Shown: positions 1 to 8,320 of the stretch, piece after piece
Layout: each line of letters starts with the position of its first letter
Position numbering within the stretch: the stretch's first letter is position 1
Source of the DNA: Runella defluvii
GTDB taxonomy: Bacteria; Bacteroidota; Bacteroidia; Cytophagales; Spirosomataceae
Direction of reading: 5' to 3'
Assembly (NCBI RefSeq): GCF_014195535.1
Contig: NZ_JACIBY010000005.1
Coordinates: 59,807-123,806 of the forward strand
Length of the DNA: 64,000 nucleotides
Program-made: the position numbers and the translations under genes
Notes under the pieces: generated by a model
What the model saw: only the letters and a program-made list of their open reading frames with translations
Database searches by the model: none
Told to the model about the DNA's origin: nothing

Positions 1-1
1 C

Positions 2-451
2 GCTCTTTTGAATTATCAAGAACAGCTTCGGATTTTTAAAGAGATTTATGAAAGCAGTCCCGAAAACCTTTCCTACAAAAACGGATTGGCCATATCGCTT
101 GCTCGTTTGGGTACTTTTTATTTGAAACAAAATCAAATCGGGGAAGCCCTTACTCACTTTTTGGAGAGCCGCACACTCTTTGCGGAGCTTTGGCAAGCCA
201 CGCAGGGGCAAATTGTGCAGTTTACTTACTATTTTGCTATGAATACCCACGATGTAACTCGTATTGTCAAATTCTTAATAGAAAACAACCAATATCCGCC
301 CGAGCAAGCCCCCGCCATCAAAGAAGCCATCAAAGCCATGCGGCAAGAGGGCCACGCCGCCTTGCACCCTCTCGCCGAGGCGGGCGTACTGCAAGAAAAC
401 CAAAAATGGCTACTGGCAGAGTTGGGCGATGAGGCGTGGTATGGGTTTTGA
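2..451 (+). CDS. TPR-like protein, C-terminal fragment (5' end outside window)
   Basis: The reading frame is already open at the first bases, so this is the last ~149 residues of a longer protein. An in-frame TTG at 8 is unlikely to be the start. Residues near the beginning (SLARLGTFYLKQNQIGEALT) have the spacing of a tetratricopeptide repeat: helix, turn, helix with conserved Gly/Ala and Tyr/Leu. The remainder is helical and charged with no catalytic motif. The role is probably protein-protein scaffolding. The upstream partner domain, which would define function, cannot be seen. Confidence 0.6.
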   Translation, partial: ALLNYQEQLRIFKEIYESSPENLSYKNGLAISLARLGTFYLKQNQIGEALTHFLESRTLFAELWQATQGQIVQFTYYFAMNTHDVTRIVKFLIENNQYPPEQAPAIKEAIKAMRQEGHAALHPLAEAGVLQENQKWLLAELGDEAWYGF

Positions 452-501
452 GGCAATGGGTTGAGAGGCTTTGCTGGGAGGTAACCATATAAAAAAACAG
501 T

Positions 502-509
502 TATTTTTG
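502..509 (+). promoter_or_regulatory. Bacteroidota -7 box
   Basis: TATTTTTG matches TAnnTTTG exactly and lies 21 bases before the ATG at 531 of the decayed antitoxin gene, a typical distance. No clear -33 element was identified. Confidence 0.45.
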
Positions 510-530
510 TAAGAAAAACGATAGAAAGCA

Positions 531-748
531 ATGGCAGCAACTCCCCCCAAACTCAGCCCGATACAGGTGCATTTGTTGCGTTTTTTAGCGAACGAAACGT
601 CAATGAACAAGAAACCCAAGAGCTTCAAAAACTCATAGCACACTACTACGCCCAAAAAGCTGATCAGTTGATGGAGGATATTTGGCAAGAAAAAAACCTC
701 AGCGAAGCCAAAATGCTTGAAATAGTAGAACAGGATTTGAAAAAATGA
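531..748 (+). pseudogene. Frameshifted antitoxin of a PIN-toxin module
   Basis: From ATG 531 the frame reads MAATPPKLSPIQVHLLRF and then fails at a run of six T (581-586). Adding one T restores a continuous ~72-residue protein: a short leader, ...LRFFSERNVNEQETQELQKL, an Ala/Lys-rich helix, and EIVEQDLKK at the stop 746-748. This layout (LTPIQ-h-HLL start, then a helical Tyr/Lys tail) resembles the small antitoxins paired with PIN_3-type toxins in Bacteroidota. The stop overlaps the next ATG by four bases (ATGA), the usual coupling of such pairs. A homopolymer indel could be a sequencing error, but the partner gene is broken as well. Confidence 0.55.
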
Positions 749-861
749 AAACCCGAATCCTGTTAGATACCAACTGTCTTTTGGTGGCGGTACCCAAACG
801 CTCTCCGTTCAGGTGAATTTATGATGACATTCTGGAAGGAAAATTGGAATTAATAGATTAG
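745..861 (+). pseudogene. Remnant of a PIN-domain (VapC-like) toxin
   Basis: The frame starts MKTRILLDTNCLLVAVPKRS. LLDTN carries the first acidic active-site residue of PIN ribonucleases. After 23 codons it hits TGA at 814-816, where the family usually has a Trp or similar residue. It reads on as IYDDILEGKLELID and ends at TAG 859-861. The remaining ~100 residues of a normal PIN toxin are gone, so it cannot make an active nuclease. Family assignment rests on this short N-terminus and the overlapping antitoxin relic. Confidence 0.6.
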
Positions 862-889
862 CTAAGCTTCAAAGACTTTAAAATTTTGG

Positions 890-897
890 TAAATTTG
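890..897 (+). promoter_or_regulatory. Bacteroidota -7 box of the RelE-type module
   Basis: TAAATTTG, an exact TAnnTTTG match, lies 33 bases before ATG 931. No convincing -33 element is visible. Confidence 0.45.
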
Positions 898-930
898 TTT
901 GAACAAATACTTTCAAACTGTTCCTATCGT

Positions 931-1167
931 ATGAAAACGACGTTAAGTTTCAATACAAATATTGAGATAACAGTCCATCAAATAGCAGACATGATTCGTC
1001 AGCTGTCTCAAAATGAACGTGCCAAACTCATCGCACTTTTGGCAGACGATGAACCTACCAAAACGGAAATTCTGACGGGTTTAAAAGAAGCTATCGAAGA
1101 GGTCAATTTGGCGAAACAAGGAAAAATGAAACTAAAATCCGCCCGAGCATTTTTGCATGAGCTATAA
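931..1167 (+). CDS. Antitoxin of a RelE/ParE-type toxin-antitoxin pair
   Basis: A 78-residue protein with an N-terminal beta-like segment (MKTTLSFNTNIEI) followed by HQIADMIRQLSQNERAKLIA and an acidic C-terminal helix that would wrap a basic toxin. The ATG at 931 was chosen over the TTG at 886 because the upstream 15 codons look non-coding and contain the promoter box. It overlaps the following toxin gene by 11 bases, implying translational coupling. By family knowledge such proteins neutralise the toxin and autorepress the operon. The exact antitoxin family is not recognised. Confidence 0.65.
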   Translation: MKTTLSFNTNIEITVHQIADMIRQLSQNERAKLIALLADDEPTKTEILTGLKEAIEEVNLAKQGKMKLKSARAFLHEL

Positions 1168-1483
1168 TGTCGAAGTGACCCATCGGTTTCAGAAAGAAGC
1201 AAAGCGATTGTCGAAAAAGTATCCTTCCATCAAAACCGACTTACTCAAATTAATCGAAGATTTGGAGGAAAATCCGATTCAGGGTAGTTCATTGGGAAAA
1301 TCCTCCTATAAGATTCGTCTCAAAATTAGTTCAAAAGGCAGAGGAAAATCGGGCGGTGCAAGGGTCATCACGCACGTACACGTCAGCCTTGAAAATGTCT
1401 ATTTACTCACCATTTATGATAAATCCGAGCAGGAAAGCATCAGCGATGAAGAACTGGATCAAATGCTCGAACTACTGGCTTGA
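1157..1483 (+). CDS. RelE/ParE-superfamily toxin
   Basis: A 108-residue basic protein with the RelE-fold pattern: N-terminal strand (YNVEVTHRFQKEAKRLSKKY), two Lys-rich helices, LGKSSYKIRLKISSKGRGKS and a terminal strand ENVYLLTIYDKSEQ. YKIR..., the GGARVIT turn and YLLTIYDK are typical of RelE-like mRNA interferases that act in the ribosomal A site. It overlaps the antitoxin by 11 bases, as in classic type II modules. Both genes appear intact, in contrast to the decayed modules on either side. Whether it is an mRNase or a ParE-like gyrase poison cannot be decided from sequence alone. Confidence 0.75.
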   Translation: MSYNVEVTHRFQKEAKRLSKKYPSIKTDLLKLIEDLEENPIQGSSLGKSSYKIRLKISSKGRGKSGGARVITHVHVSLENVYLLTIYDKSEQESISDEELDQMLELLA

Positions 1484-1489
1484 AAACTA

Positions 1490-1626
1490 TCACTTCGTTT
1501 TCCATCTTTCGTTGAGCAGTTTTCGGATTTTTACCGTTTCAGCATAGCCTTCGTCGGTCATGGTTGGGCCATTGAGGAGTGCTTTTTGAAATGCAGTATT
1601 TCTTGTTCTTCAAAAGTAATCTTCAC
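1490..1626 (-). pseudogene. Remnant of a small antitoxin-like gene
   Basis: Reading leftward, one frame gives VKITFEEQEIL and then, after a one-base shift, the adjacent frame gives AFQKALLNGPTMTDEGYAET and ends ...KIRKLLNERWKTK at a stop at 1490-1492. The joined reading (EEQEIL-AFQKALLNGPTMTDE) looks like the C-terminus of small Bacteroidota antitoxin-like proteins. The N-terminus is absent, since a stop lies just before. The rest of the gap to 1788 shows nothing else recognisable. Confidence 0.4.
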
Positions 1627-1788
1627 CCTCACTCAAGCCCAAAGAAACTGAGTACATATCTATACATGGCTGAATGTACCTAAAAATACCACGATTCAGT
1701 CAGGTACAAAAGCATTTTGTGGAAAAAAATAAGGTCAGGATTTGAGATTTTGAGTAAATTGGAAGCCAACTCTATTTGTACTCACCTC

Positions 1789-3189
1789 ATGCTCACCATC
1801 GGTATCACAGGCCACCGTGGCCTGCATCAAAAAGACAACGTCCGTGAGGCCCTACGGCAAGTGTTGGCCTACTACCAAGCCCAAGAGACTGAGATAGAAG
1901 CGCTTTCGGCCTTGGCGGTGGGTGCCGATACCCTCTTTGCCCAAGAGGCCCGTCGGCTTGGTTTGCCACTTCGGGTGTTGCTGCCCTTTGCGCAGGCGGA
2001 GTATGAGAAAGATTTTATCAAAAGTGGCAACCTTACGGAGCTACACCTACTCCTCAATACCGCTACTGAGGTACAAACAGTAAGTGCTACCCCCACCAAC
2101 GAAGCGGAGCGCGACGCGGCTTATTTGGCCTGCGGGCAGCGGTTGGTGCAGAAGGCCGATGTCCTCGTGGCCGTGTGGGATGGCTTACCCGCACGAGGCG
2201 TGGGCGGTACGGGTGCGGTGGTGGCTTATGCACAGGAGCAGGGCAAAGAAATTCAGTACATCAAAGCCCTTCGCGATGACCAAACTCCCAAAGAAGAGGC
2301 AGCGGTACTGCTTGGAGAGCTTGATGGACAGGCAATTAAGTACAAAAGTATTTTTGAGCGCGTATGGATAAGGGGCTTGGTGGCGGGGTGGTTGGCGGTG
2401 GTGTTTTTTGCGGTGGGTATTGCCTTCAAAGATACCCTGCATCATCAACATCATTTATTGTATGCTTTGGCGGTCTTGGAAGTATTGGGGGTGTTGGTTT
2501 CGTGGGTTCTGTTGGAAAAATTTGCCAAACAGCGCAAAGTACGATTTTTCACCCATCGCCGCGATGCCGAGTTTTTGCGGAGTCTCGTTGAGTTCCAAAA
2601 AGCGGGGGTAGCCATACCAAAACTTGCAAAGCCTCAGTACCAAGTGTCGGAAATGATGCGGCAACAGGAAGCTAAGATGATGGCTAATTTGCCTCAAAAG
2701 CTCAACTTAGCCCACGCCAAACGCTTGGTTTGGAGCTTGGCAGCGGGGCAGATAGCGTACCACCAAGACACGCGTATTCCACGGCTACACGGCCACGAAC
2801 ACACAGTCGAACTCCTACTTAAAGTCATCAAGTGGAGCTTTTTTGGCTTGGTAGGGGTCAAGTTTTTGCTTGAAACAGCCCATCATTTTCACCTTCATTT
2901 ACCCTTTGAGGTGACCCAATGGATGCCTTGTTTGAATTTCTTTGTCATTGTCTTACCACCTTCCTACGCGGCCTTGGAGGGAGTCAAGTATTTTGGGGCT
3001 TGGAAACAAGACATTCGCACCTCGAAAGAAATCGTGGCCCGTCTCACTTCCATACAAAAGCAAGTACTCGACTGCAAAACCGAGCAAATATTACAGGTTC
3101 ACACCGCAACCTTACGCGAAATTCTCGATTATGAAAATGGCCTGTGGGCGTTGCAATACGAACTCAAAGAAGTAGAATCAAAAGCCTAA
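1789..3189 (+). CDS. SLOG-domain protein with four transmembrane helices (putative nucleotide-responsive membrane effector)
   Basis: A 466-residue protein. The N-terminal ~165 residues form a Rossmann-like SLOG/LOG domain: GITGHR at 5-10, ALAVGADTLFA at ~41-51, and VLVAVWDG then GGTGAVVAYA at ~125-147 (the GGTG turn is the ligand-binding signature). Helices follow at ~195-213 and ~222-243, then a charged region with many Gln/Lys, then a second hydrophobic pair at ~347-363 and ~380-398 and a helical tail. SLOG domains fused to 2TM SLATT-type segments have been proposed as nucleotide-sensing, pore-forming effectors of conflict systems; that role here is inference. ATG 1789 was preferred to TTG 1717 because the fold starts at MLTIGITGHR. 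No cyclase or other nucleotide-making partner is adjacent. Confidence 0.65.
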   Translation: MLTIGITGHRGLHQKDNVREALRQVLAYYQAQETEIEALSALAVGADTLFAQEARRLGLPLRVLLPFAQAEYEKDFIKSGNLTELHLLLNTATEVQTVSATPTNEAERDAAYLACGQRLVQKADVLVAVWDGLPARGVGGTGAVVAYAQEQGKEIQYIKALRDDQTPKEEAAVLLGELDGQAIKYKSIFERVWIRGLVAGWLAVVFFAVGIAFKDTLHHQHHLLYALAVLEVLGVLVSWVLLEKFAKQRKVRFFTHRRDAEFLRSLVEFQKAGVAIPKLAKPQYQVSEMMRQQEAKMMANLPQKLNLAHAKRLVWSLAAGQIAYHQDTRIPRLHGHEHTVELLLKVIKWSFFGLVGVKFLLETAHHFHLHLPFEVTQWMPCLNFFVIVLPPSYAALEGVKYFGAWKQDIRTSKEIVARLTSIQKQVLDCKTEQILQVHTATLREILDYENGLWALQYELKEVESKA

Positions 3190-3223
3190 CTTGGTATTCA
3201 AAATAGCCTAGTACAGAACTCAT

Positions 3224-4474
3224 TCAAGACCCTTGTAACGTCTCATACTTCCGCTTAAAAAATCCAAACGACACCACCACCAACACCACATACACCACCG
3301 CCAAAATATAGCCCCCGTAGATAAAGAAATCCAGAAAACTGATGTTGGGTTGACCGAAGTTTTTGTAGAGCAGCACTAATACCGTTCCCAAATACCCCCA
3401 CCAATCGGCGAGCGTCACCACAAAACTTACCGTGCTGACGTACTTAAACGAGGCCACAAAACGCTCAAAATAAAGGCCATTGCAAGGTACATAGGCCAAA
3501 TACAACCCCACGCCCGTCAGCGTAAACCATACACCCGCCGAAAGCATTCCTTGCTGGTACATCCACGTACTAACGCCCACGGTAAGCCCTCCCGCCACCA
3601 AAAGCACGTTGATAAGCATAAACGCTTTCCAGTTGTCTTTCACCCAGCGCAATGTTCCCATCAAAATCAGGATAAAAACCGACACAAAGGTTTCAGTTTG
3701 GGTAAAAATAAGCGGGTCGTCCACGCCTGCGGTTTTGAGGATTTCGGGGGCAAAATTGTCGCGAAAATCGCGGAATGCCGTCAAAAAAACGTACGATACA
3801 ATCAGGGTAATCAACCCCACCGAAAAGGTGCTGATAAAACGACTACGGTCGGCGGCATTCATCGGCGCGCGTTCGGTGCGTTCGGCTCGGTCTTCGTCCG
3901 AAGGGGCAGGTAATTTGGCCAATGCCCAAACGGCCAACACGAGCGGAACGGCAAACATTAACCCCGTCAGAAAAGGCATCCAAAACTCCGAAATGCCGTT
4001 GTTGAGCAAGGTTTTTCCAACGGTTTTTACAAAACCAGACGCAAAAATAAACGAAGCCGTAAGCCCCGCCACGAGCGCGTCGGTTTGACGGCGTCCTTCC
4101 AAAAAGCCCAAAACGGTACCATAGACCATACCGAGCGGAAGACCGTTAAGAAACAAAAACGGAATATTATAAGGTGCAGGGACAAGGGCAAAACCCAGCA
4201 AGGCAAGTTCGGCAAATCCTACAAACGACAACAAATAAATGGCGCGTTGGGCGGGTTTCATTTCCGAAACCACCTTAATACCAATGAGTTTTGAAAGCGC
4301 GTAGCCAAAAACCTGTAAAGTAATCAGCCAGATTTTGTAGTTAATTCCCCAGAAAACCATCCCATCAAAAGTAGCGGCGGTAATCCCTCGTCGGAAAGCG
4401 TACATGCAGGCATAAGCACAAAAAGCAGCGGTAGCCCCCCAAAGCATGAGGCGGGATTCTGAAGGTCGTTTCAT
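3224..4474 (-). CDS. DUF5690-family MFS-like membrane protein
   Basis: A 416-residue polytopic protein with about twelve hydrophobic segments and a charged central loop (~residues 195-215, SDEDRAERTERAP) between two halves, the arrangement of major-facilitator carriers. The start MKRPSESRLMLWGATAAFCA and AYACMYAFRRG match the DUF5690 family of Bacteroidota as I remember it. The substrate is unknown. It converges with the SLOG gene across a 34-base gap. A -7 box lies upstream at 4524. Confidence 0.7.
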   Translation of the reverse strand: MKRPSESRLMLWGATAAFCAYACMYAFRRGITAATFDGMVFWGINYKIWLITLQVFGYALSKLIGIKVVSEMKPAQRAIYLLSFVGFAELALLGFALVPAPYNIPFLFLNGLPLGMVYGTVLGFLEGRRQTDALVAGLTASFIFASGFVKTVGKTLLNNGISEFWMPFLTGLMFAVPLVLAVWALAKLPAPSDEDRAERTERAPMNAADRSRFISTFSVGLITLIVSYVFLTAFRDFRDNFAPEILKTAGVDDPLIFTQTETFVSVFILILMGTLRWVKDNWKAFMLINVLLVAGGLTVGVSTWMYQQGMLSAGVWFTLTGVGLYLAYVPCNGLYFERFVASFKYVSTVSFVVTLADWWGYLGTVLVLLYKNFGQPNISFLDFFIYGGYILAVVYVVLVVVSFGFFKRKYETLQGS

Positions 4475-4523
4475 AAAAAGGGTTTAGAAATAGTAAAAAA
4501 ATGGGTGCTTGTTGATAAACACC

Positions 4524-4552
4524 CAAAAATAGTAAAATCTATGTTGCGGCAA
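4524..4552 (-). promoter_or_regulatory. Promoter for the DUF5690 gene
   Basis: On the minus strand, TTG (4552-4550) is followed after 18 bases by TATTTTTG (4531-4524), an exact -7 match, about 50 bases before the start at 4474. The 5' leader also contains a weak hairpin built on GGGTG/CACCC (4503-4525). Confidence 0.5.
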
Positions 4553-4619
4553 TGTTATTCTTCCAAACTGGTTTTATTGCCGATTAACCAACGGGGAACC
4601 ATCAACCCAAAATGGAAAA

Positions 4620-6203
4620 CTATTTCTTCACATGGTCAAGGTTAAAATGCAGACCGACATTTTCTCGCCGCGCCATGGCCATTTTTAGTACCAAATACGA
4701 CACGTTAATCATGTTGCGCAGTTCCATAATCGGCACCGAAACCTTTGATTGCCAGTAGAGTTCTTCATGTTCTTTATAAATCAATTCCACACGGTCATGC
4801 GCGCGTTTCAAACGACGGTTAGTGCGTACAATGCCCACATAGTTCGACATGATTGCTTCCAACTCTTTGGTCATTTCAGTGACCAAAATCGCCTCCTCAG
4901 GATGCGAAGTTCCCTCATCATTCCATTCGGGAATATGGTCTGGAATATACGCATCTGCCAAATTTTCGATGGTTTTGACAAACGCACGGTGTGCAAATAC
5001 CACTGCCTCCAAGAGCGAGTTAGACGCCAAACGATTGGCTCCGTGTAAACCTGTACAAGCACACTCCCCAGTCGCGTACAAAAAGAAAATATTGGTTTGT
5101 CCAAACTCGTTCACTTTGATTCCGCCACACATGTAGTGTTGTGCTGGCACGACAGGAATATAGTCTTTACGAACGTCGATACCCAGTTGTTCTTTACAAT
5201 AGGCCGTAATGTTGGGGAAGTGTTCAATGAATTTTTCGTAATCACAATGCGTCACGTCGATATACACGTGGTCATCGCCGTATTTTTTCATTTCAGAGTC
5301 AATCGACCGCGCCACAATGTCGCGCGGAGCCAACGAAAGTCGAGGGTCGTAATGCTCCATGAAGGTTTCCCCTTTCTTGTTACGAAGAATGCCCCCAAAA
5401 CCCCGAACGGCTTCCGAAATCAGGAAATTGGGTTTTTTACCAGGTTGATAAAGGGCCGTTGGGTGAAACTGAATAAACTCCATGTTGTCGCAAACACCCT
5501 TGGCGCGGTAGGCCATCGCAATGCCATCACCCGTTGCAATGCGAGGATTGGTTGTATTTTGGTAAATATTACCAATGCCGCCCGTGGCCAGCATAGTCGT
5601 TTTGGCCAAAAACTTCTCCACTTTCCCCGTTTTGGTATTCAATACATACGCACCAAAACATTTAATATCATCGCGGTGACGATAAACGGTTTCACCCAAA
5701 TGGTGTTGCGTAATTAAATCGACGGCGAAGTAATGCGTAAATATTTGAATAGAAGGATGGCGTTTTACCTCATCGAGCAATGCCCGTTCGATTTCCGCTC
5801 CCGTGGCATCTTTGAAGTGCAAAATTCGATGATCAGAATGCCCCCCCTCCTTGGCCAAATCATAATCGCCATCGGCTTCTTTGTCGAAGCGCGTGCCGTA
5901 CGAAATCAGCTCCATAATACGTTCAGGTGCTTCTTTGACGACAATTTCTACGATATTTCGTTTGCTGATGCCACCGCCAGCCACCATCGTATCTTCGATG
6001 TGTTTTTCAAAAGAATCTTCTTCCGACCACACGGCAGCAATCCCCCCTTGGGCATATTTGGTGTTGGTTTCATCGGCTTGTACTTTAGTGATGACAGCAA
6101 TAGAAACTTTTTCTTGTTGGGCATCAAAATGGCGCGCCAACTTGGCGGCGTAGCTAAGGCCCGCAATCCCCGAACCTATCACTAAAAAATCGAACTGAGG
6201 CAT
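4620..6203 (-). CDS. nadB: L-aspartate oxidase
   Basis: A 527-residue flavoprotein that oxidises L-aspartate to iminoaspartate, the first step of de novo NAD synthesis, in the cytoplasm. Visible features are the FAD dinucleotide fold GSGIAGLSYAAKLA (~9-22), the GGIAAVW loop, HSDHRILHFKDATGAEIE, the active-site region SLAPRDIVARSID, HYMCGGI, and GANRLASNSLLEAVVF near the flavin. A C-terminal helical domain follows, as in NadB rather than fumarate reductases. Length is normal. nadA and nadC are not adjacent. Confidence 0.95.
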   Translation of the reverse strand: MPQFDFLVIGSGIAGLSYAAKLARHFDAQQEKVSIAVITKVQADETNTKYAQGGIAAVWSEEDSFEKHIEDTMVAGGGISKRNIVEIVVKEAPERIMELISYGTRFDKEADGDYDLAKEGGHSDHRILHFKDATGAEIERALLDEVKRHPSIQIFTHYFAVDLITQHHLGETVYRHRDDIKCFGAYVLNTKTGKVEKFLAKTTMLATGGIGNIYQNTTNPRIATGDGIAMAYRAKGVCDNMEFIQFHPTALYQPGKKPNFLISEAVRGFGGILRNKKGETFMEHYDPRLSLAPRDIVARSIDSEMKKYGDDHVYIDVTHCDYEKFIEHFPNITAYCKEQLGIDVRKDYIPVVPAQHYMCGGIKVNEFGQTNIFFLYATGECACTGLHGANRLASNSLLEAVVFAHRAFVKTIENLADAYIPDHIPEWNDEGTSHPEEAILVTEMTKELEAIMSNYVGIVRTNRRLKRAHDRVELIYKEHEELYWQSKVSVPIMELRNMINVSYLVLKMAMARRENVGLHFNLDHVKK

Positions 6204-6372
6204 ATTGATGTAGAATGACGAAGGTTTGAAATACGAATGTTAAAGTCTTAATAAAACCAAAACTACCAATACAGCAGCGACTGCACAGGCGGTGATTACT
6301 CGGAAATGGCGCGGTTGTCTGCGCCTGCAAGGATAAAGAATAAATCAGTAAAAATTTAATTTTTTGAATCAT

Positions 6373-6404
6373 TTTGTGTTTCAAAAACCAAACCGCTATA
6401 TTTG
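6373..6404 (+). promoter_or_regulatory. Promoter of rplM-rpsI
   Basis: TTTG at 6373-6376 and TATATTTG at 6397-6404 (exact -7 match) with 20 bases between them form a textbook Bacteroidota promoter. The leader to the start at 6480 is about 70 bases. Confidence 0.7.
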
Positions 6405-6479
6405 CAGTCCGATTTTCGCCTCATAATGCCCGTTTATATAGTTAATTAATTGATTTTCAACGAAAAAACACTTAACAAA

Positions 6480-6923
6480 GTGGATACACTCAGTTACAGA
6501 ACCGTTTCGGCTAACGCTGCTACCGTACAAAAGGAATGGATAGTAGTAGATGCTAAGGGTGAAGTTTTGGGTCGTTTGGCTAGCCAAATTGCCAAAATTT
6601 TACGCGGTAAGCACAAGCCGTATTTCACTCCTCACGTAGATTGTGGAGACAATGTAATTGTCATCAATGCCGATAAAGTGCGTTTGACTGGCAAGAAAAT
6701 GACCGACAAAGAGTACGTTCGCCACACAGGTCACCCAGGTGGTCAGCGTTTTGCTACTCCGCGTGAAATTTTGGCCAAACAACCACACAAAGTCATTGAA
6801 ATGGCTGTGAAAGGTATGTTGCCAAAAAATCGTCTTGGTCGTAGCATTTACACTAATTTGCACGTGTATGCAGGTGCAGAGCACCCACATGCCGCTCAAC
6901 AACCGAAAGAAATTAAATTTTAA
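6480..6923 (+). CDS. rplM: 50S ribosomal protein L13
   Basis: A 147-residue ribosomal protein of the large subunit that binds 23S rRNA early in assembly. The core [20 protein letters not shown] and the [14 protein letters not shown] region are diagnostic. The GTG at 6480 ([20 protein letters not shown]) fits related Bacteroidota L13 proteins better than the TTG at 6450. It lies two bases before rpsI, the conserved L13-S9 operon. Confidence 0.96.
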   Translation: MDTLSYRTVSANAATVQKEWIVVDAKGEVLGRLASQIAKILRGKHKPYFTPHVDCGDNVIVINADKVRLTGKKMTDKEYVRHTGHPGGQRFATPREILAKQPHKVIEMAVKGMLPKNRLGRSIYTNLHVYAGAEHPHAAQQPKEIKF

Positions 6924-6925
6924 TC

Positions 6926-7312
6926 ATGGAAGTTACTAACACAGTAGGTAGAAGAAAAACATCCGTAGCTCGCGTTTACGTATCAGCCGGAGAAGGCAAT
7001 ATCAAGGTGAATGGCCGTGAGTTTGCTGAGTACTTCCCAATCGAAACGCTCCAAATCATTTTGAAGCAGCCTTTGACAACCGTTAATGTAGCTTCAAGTT
7101 ATGATATTAAAGTGAACGTTCGCGGTGGTGGTGTTCGTGGTCAAGCGGAGGCAACTCGCATGGCGATTGCTCGTGCATTGTGCGAAATCAATGTTGAGTT
7201 CCGTCCAGCCCTTAAGAAAGAAGGATTCTTGACACGTGATGCTCGTATGGTTGAGCGTAAGAAATACGGTCGCGCTAAGGCTCGTCGTCGTTTCCAATTC
7301 TCGAAACGCTAA
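6926..7312 (+). CDS. rpsI: 30S ribosomal protein S9
   Basis: A 128-residue protein. [13 protein letters not shown] at the N-terminus, [20 protein letters not shown] in the middle and the basic tail ending RRRFQFSKR are the S9 signature. The C-terminal Lys-Arg reaches the ribosomal P-site tRNA. It is co-transcribed with rplM (two-base gap). Confidence 0.97.
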   Translation: MEVTNTVGRRKTSVARVYVSAGEGNIKVNGREFAEYFPIETLQIILKQPLTTVNVASSYDIKVNVRGGGVRGQAEATRMAIARALCEINVEFRPALKKEGFLTRDARMVERKKYGRAKARRRFQFSKR

Positions 7313-7320
7313 TACCTTTC

Positions 7321-7410
7321 AATTTGAAAATTGGAGAATTAGTAAATTTGAAAATTAAGGGCTTACAATTCACCCATTTTCAAATTACTGAATTATCAAA
7401 TTTTCAAATT
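7321..7410. repeat. Long imperfect inverted repeat between rpsI and rpsB
   Basis: A ~40-base arm (7321-7361) is built of two AATTTGAAAATT units around a GAATTAGTA spacer. It is mirrored by a ~39-base arm (7372-7410) containing TTTTCAAATT twice around TGAATTAT. The ~10-base loop is CTTACAATTC. The element is AT-rich and would fold into one long hairpin. It could end rpsI transcription, act in the S2 leader, or be a miniature palindromic repeat. No protein-coding frame is present. Confidence 0.55.
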
Positions 7411-7498
7411 AGCCAAGTCCAGACTGCGCTTATGGTGTCCGTTGCGTGGTGCTGCGTATTTAAAATTTTTCTAACAACATTTACATTTAGCTAATAAA

Positions 7499-8305
7499 AT
7501 GGCACAATTAGAGTACAAAGACCTGTTGGATGCAGGTGTACACTTTGGTCACTTGACACGTAAGTGGGATCCCCGTATGGCTCCATATATTTTCATGGAG
7601 AAAAACGATATCCATATCATTGACCTTAATAAAACAATCGCATCACTTGACGAAGCTTGCCAATACGTAAAAGGCGTAGTTCGTTCAGGCCGTAAAGTGA
7701 TGTTTGTAGCTACTAAGAAGCAAGCACAAGAAATCGTGTCGGAAGAAGCACGTCGCTTGAAAATGCCATTCGTAACCGAGCGTTGGTTAGGTGGTATGTT
7801 GACAAACTTCGCTACCATTCGTAAGTCATTGAAAAAAATGCAGAGCTTGGAGAAGTTGTTGGGTGACGAAGCTACTGCAAGCAATATTGCAAAGCGTGAG
7901 CGCCTTATCAAAGGTCGTGAGAAAGATAAGTTGGAGCGTTTGTTGGGTGGTGTAGCTGATTTGACGCGCTTGCCAGCAGCTTTGTTTGTAGTAGATGTGA
8001 AGCGTGAGCACATTGCGGTAGCAGAAGCAAAACGTTTGGGTATTCCTGTAATCGCAATGTGCGATACAAACTCAAATCCTAATGAAGTAGATTTCGTAAT
8101 CCCCGCAAACGACGATGCTTACAAGTCAATCTCATTGATTACCCTTGCCATCGGTAAGGCAATCGAAGAAGGACTCATCGAGCGTAAGCAAGAGCGCGAT
8201 GACGCACGTATGGCCGAAGAAGAAGACGCGAAGCGTTCGGAAGACACAGGTTCAGAAGCGCCAGCCGCCAAAGCTCCAGTAGCTAAAGCAACTGACGAGG
8301 ACTAA
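7499..8305 (+). CDS. rpsB: 30S ribosomal protein S2
   Basis: A 268-residue protein with the S2 hallmarks: LLDAGVHFGHLTRKWDPRM at the start, the coiled-coil arm around residues 100-150, and LFVVDVKREHIAVAEAKRLG. The last ~45 residues are an acidic, Ala/Pro-rich tail (AEEEDAKRSED...), a common extension in this phylum. rpsB and tsf are neighbours in most bacteria; here 204 bases separate them. Confidence 0.97.
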   Translation: MAQLEYKDLLDAGVHFGHLTRKWDPRMAPYIFMEKNDIHIIDLNKTIASLDEACQYVKGVVRSGRKVMFVATKKQAQEIVSEEARRLKMPFVTERWLGGMLTNFATIRKSLKKMQSLEKLLGDEATASNIAKRERLIKGREKDKLERLLGGVADLTRLPAALFVVDVKREHIAVAEAKRLGIPVIAMCDTNSNPNEVDFVIPANDDAYKSISLITLAIGKAIEEGLIERKQERDDARMAEEEDAKRSEDTGSEAPAAKAPVAKATDED

Positions 8306-8320
8306 GAACTCAATATATAT

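Noticed and set aside
1717-1788. TTG start for the SLOG protein
   Set aside because: The 24 extra residues show no domain features, and the SLOG fold begins at the ATG at 1789.
5097-5717. 206-residue frame antisense to nadB
   Set aside because: It lies wholly opposite a well-supported gene, has no recognisable motif, and its composition follows from nadB codon use.
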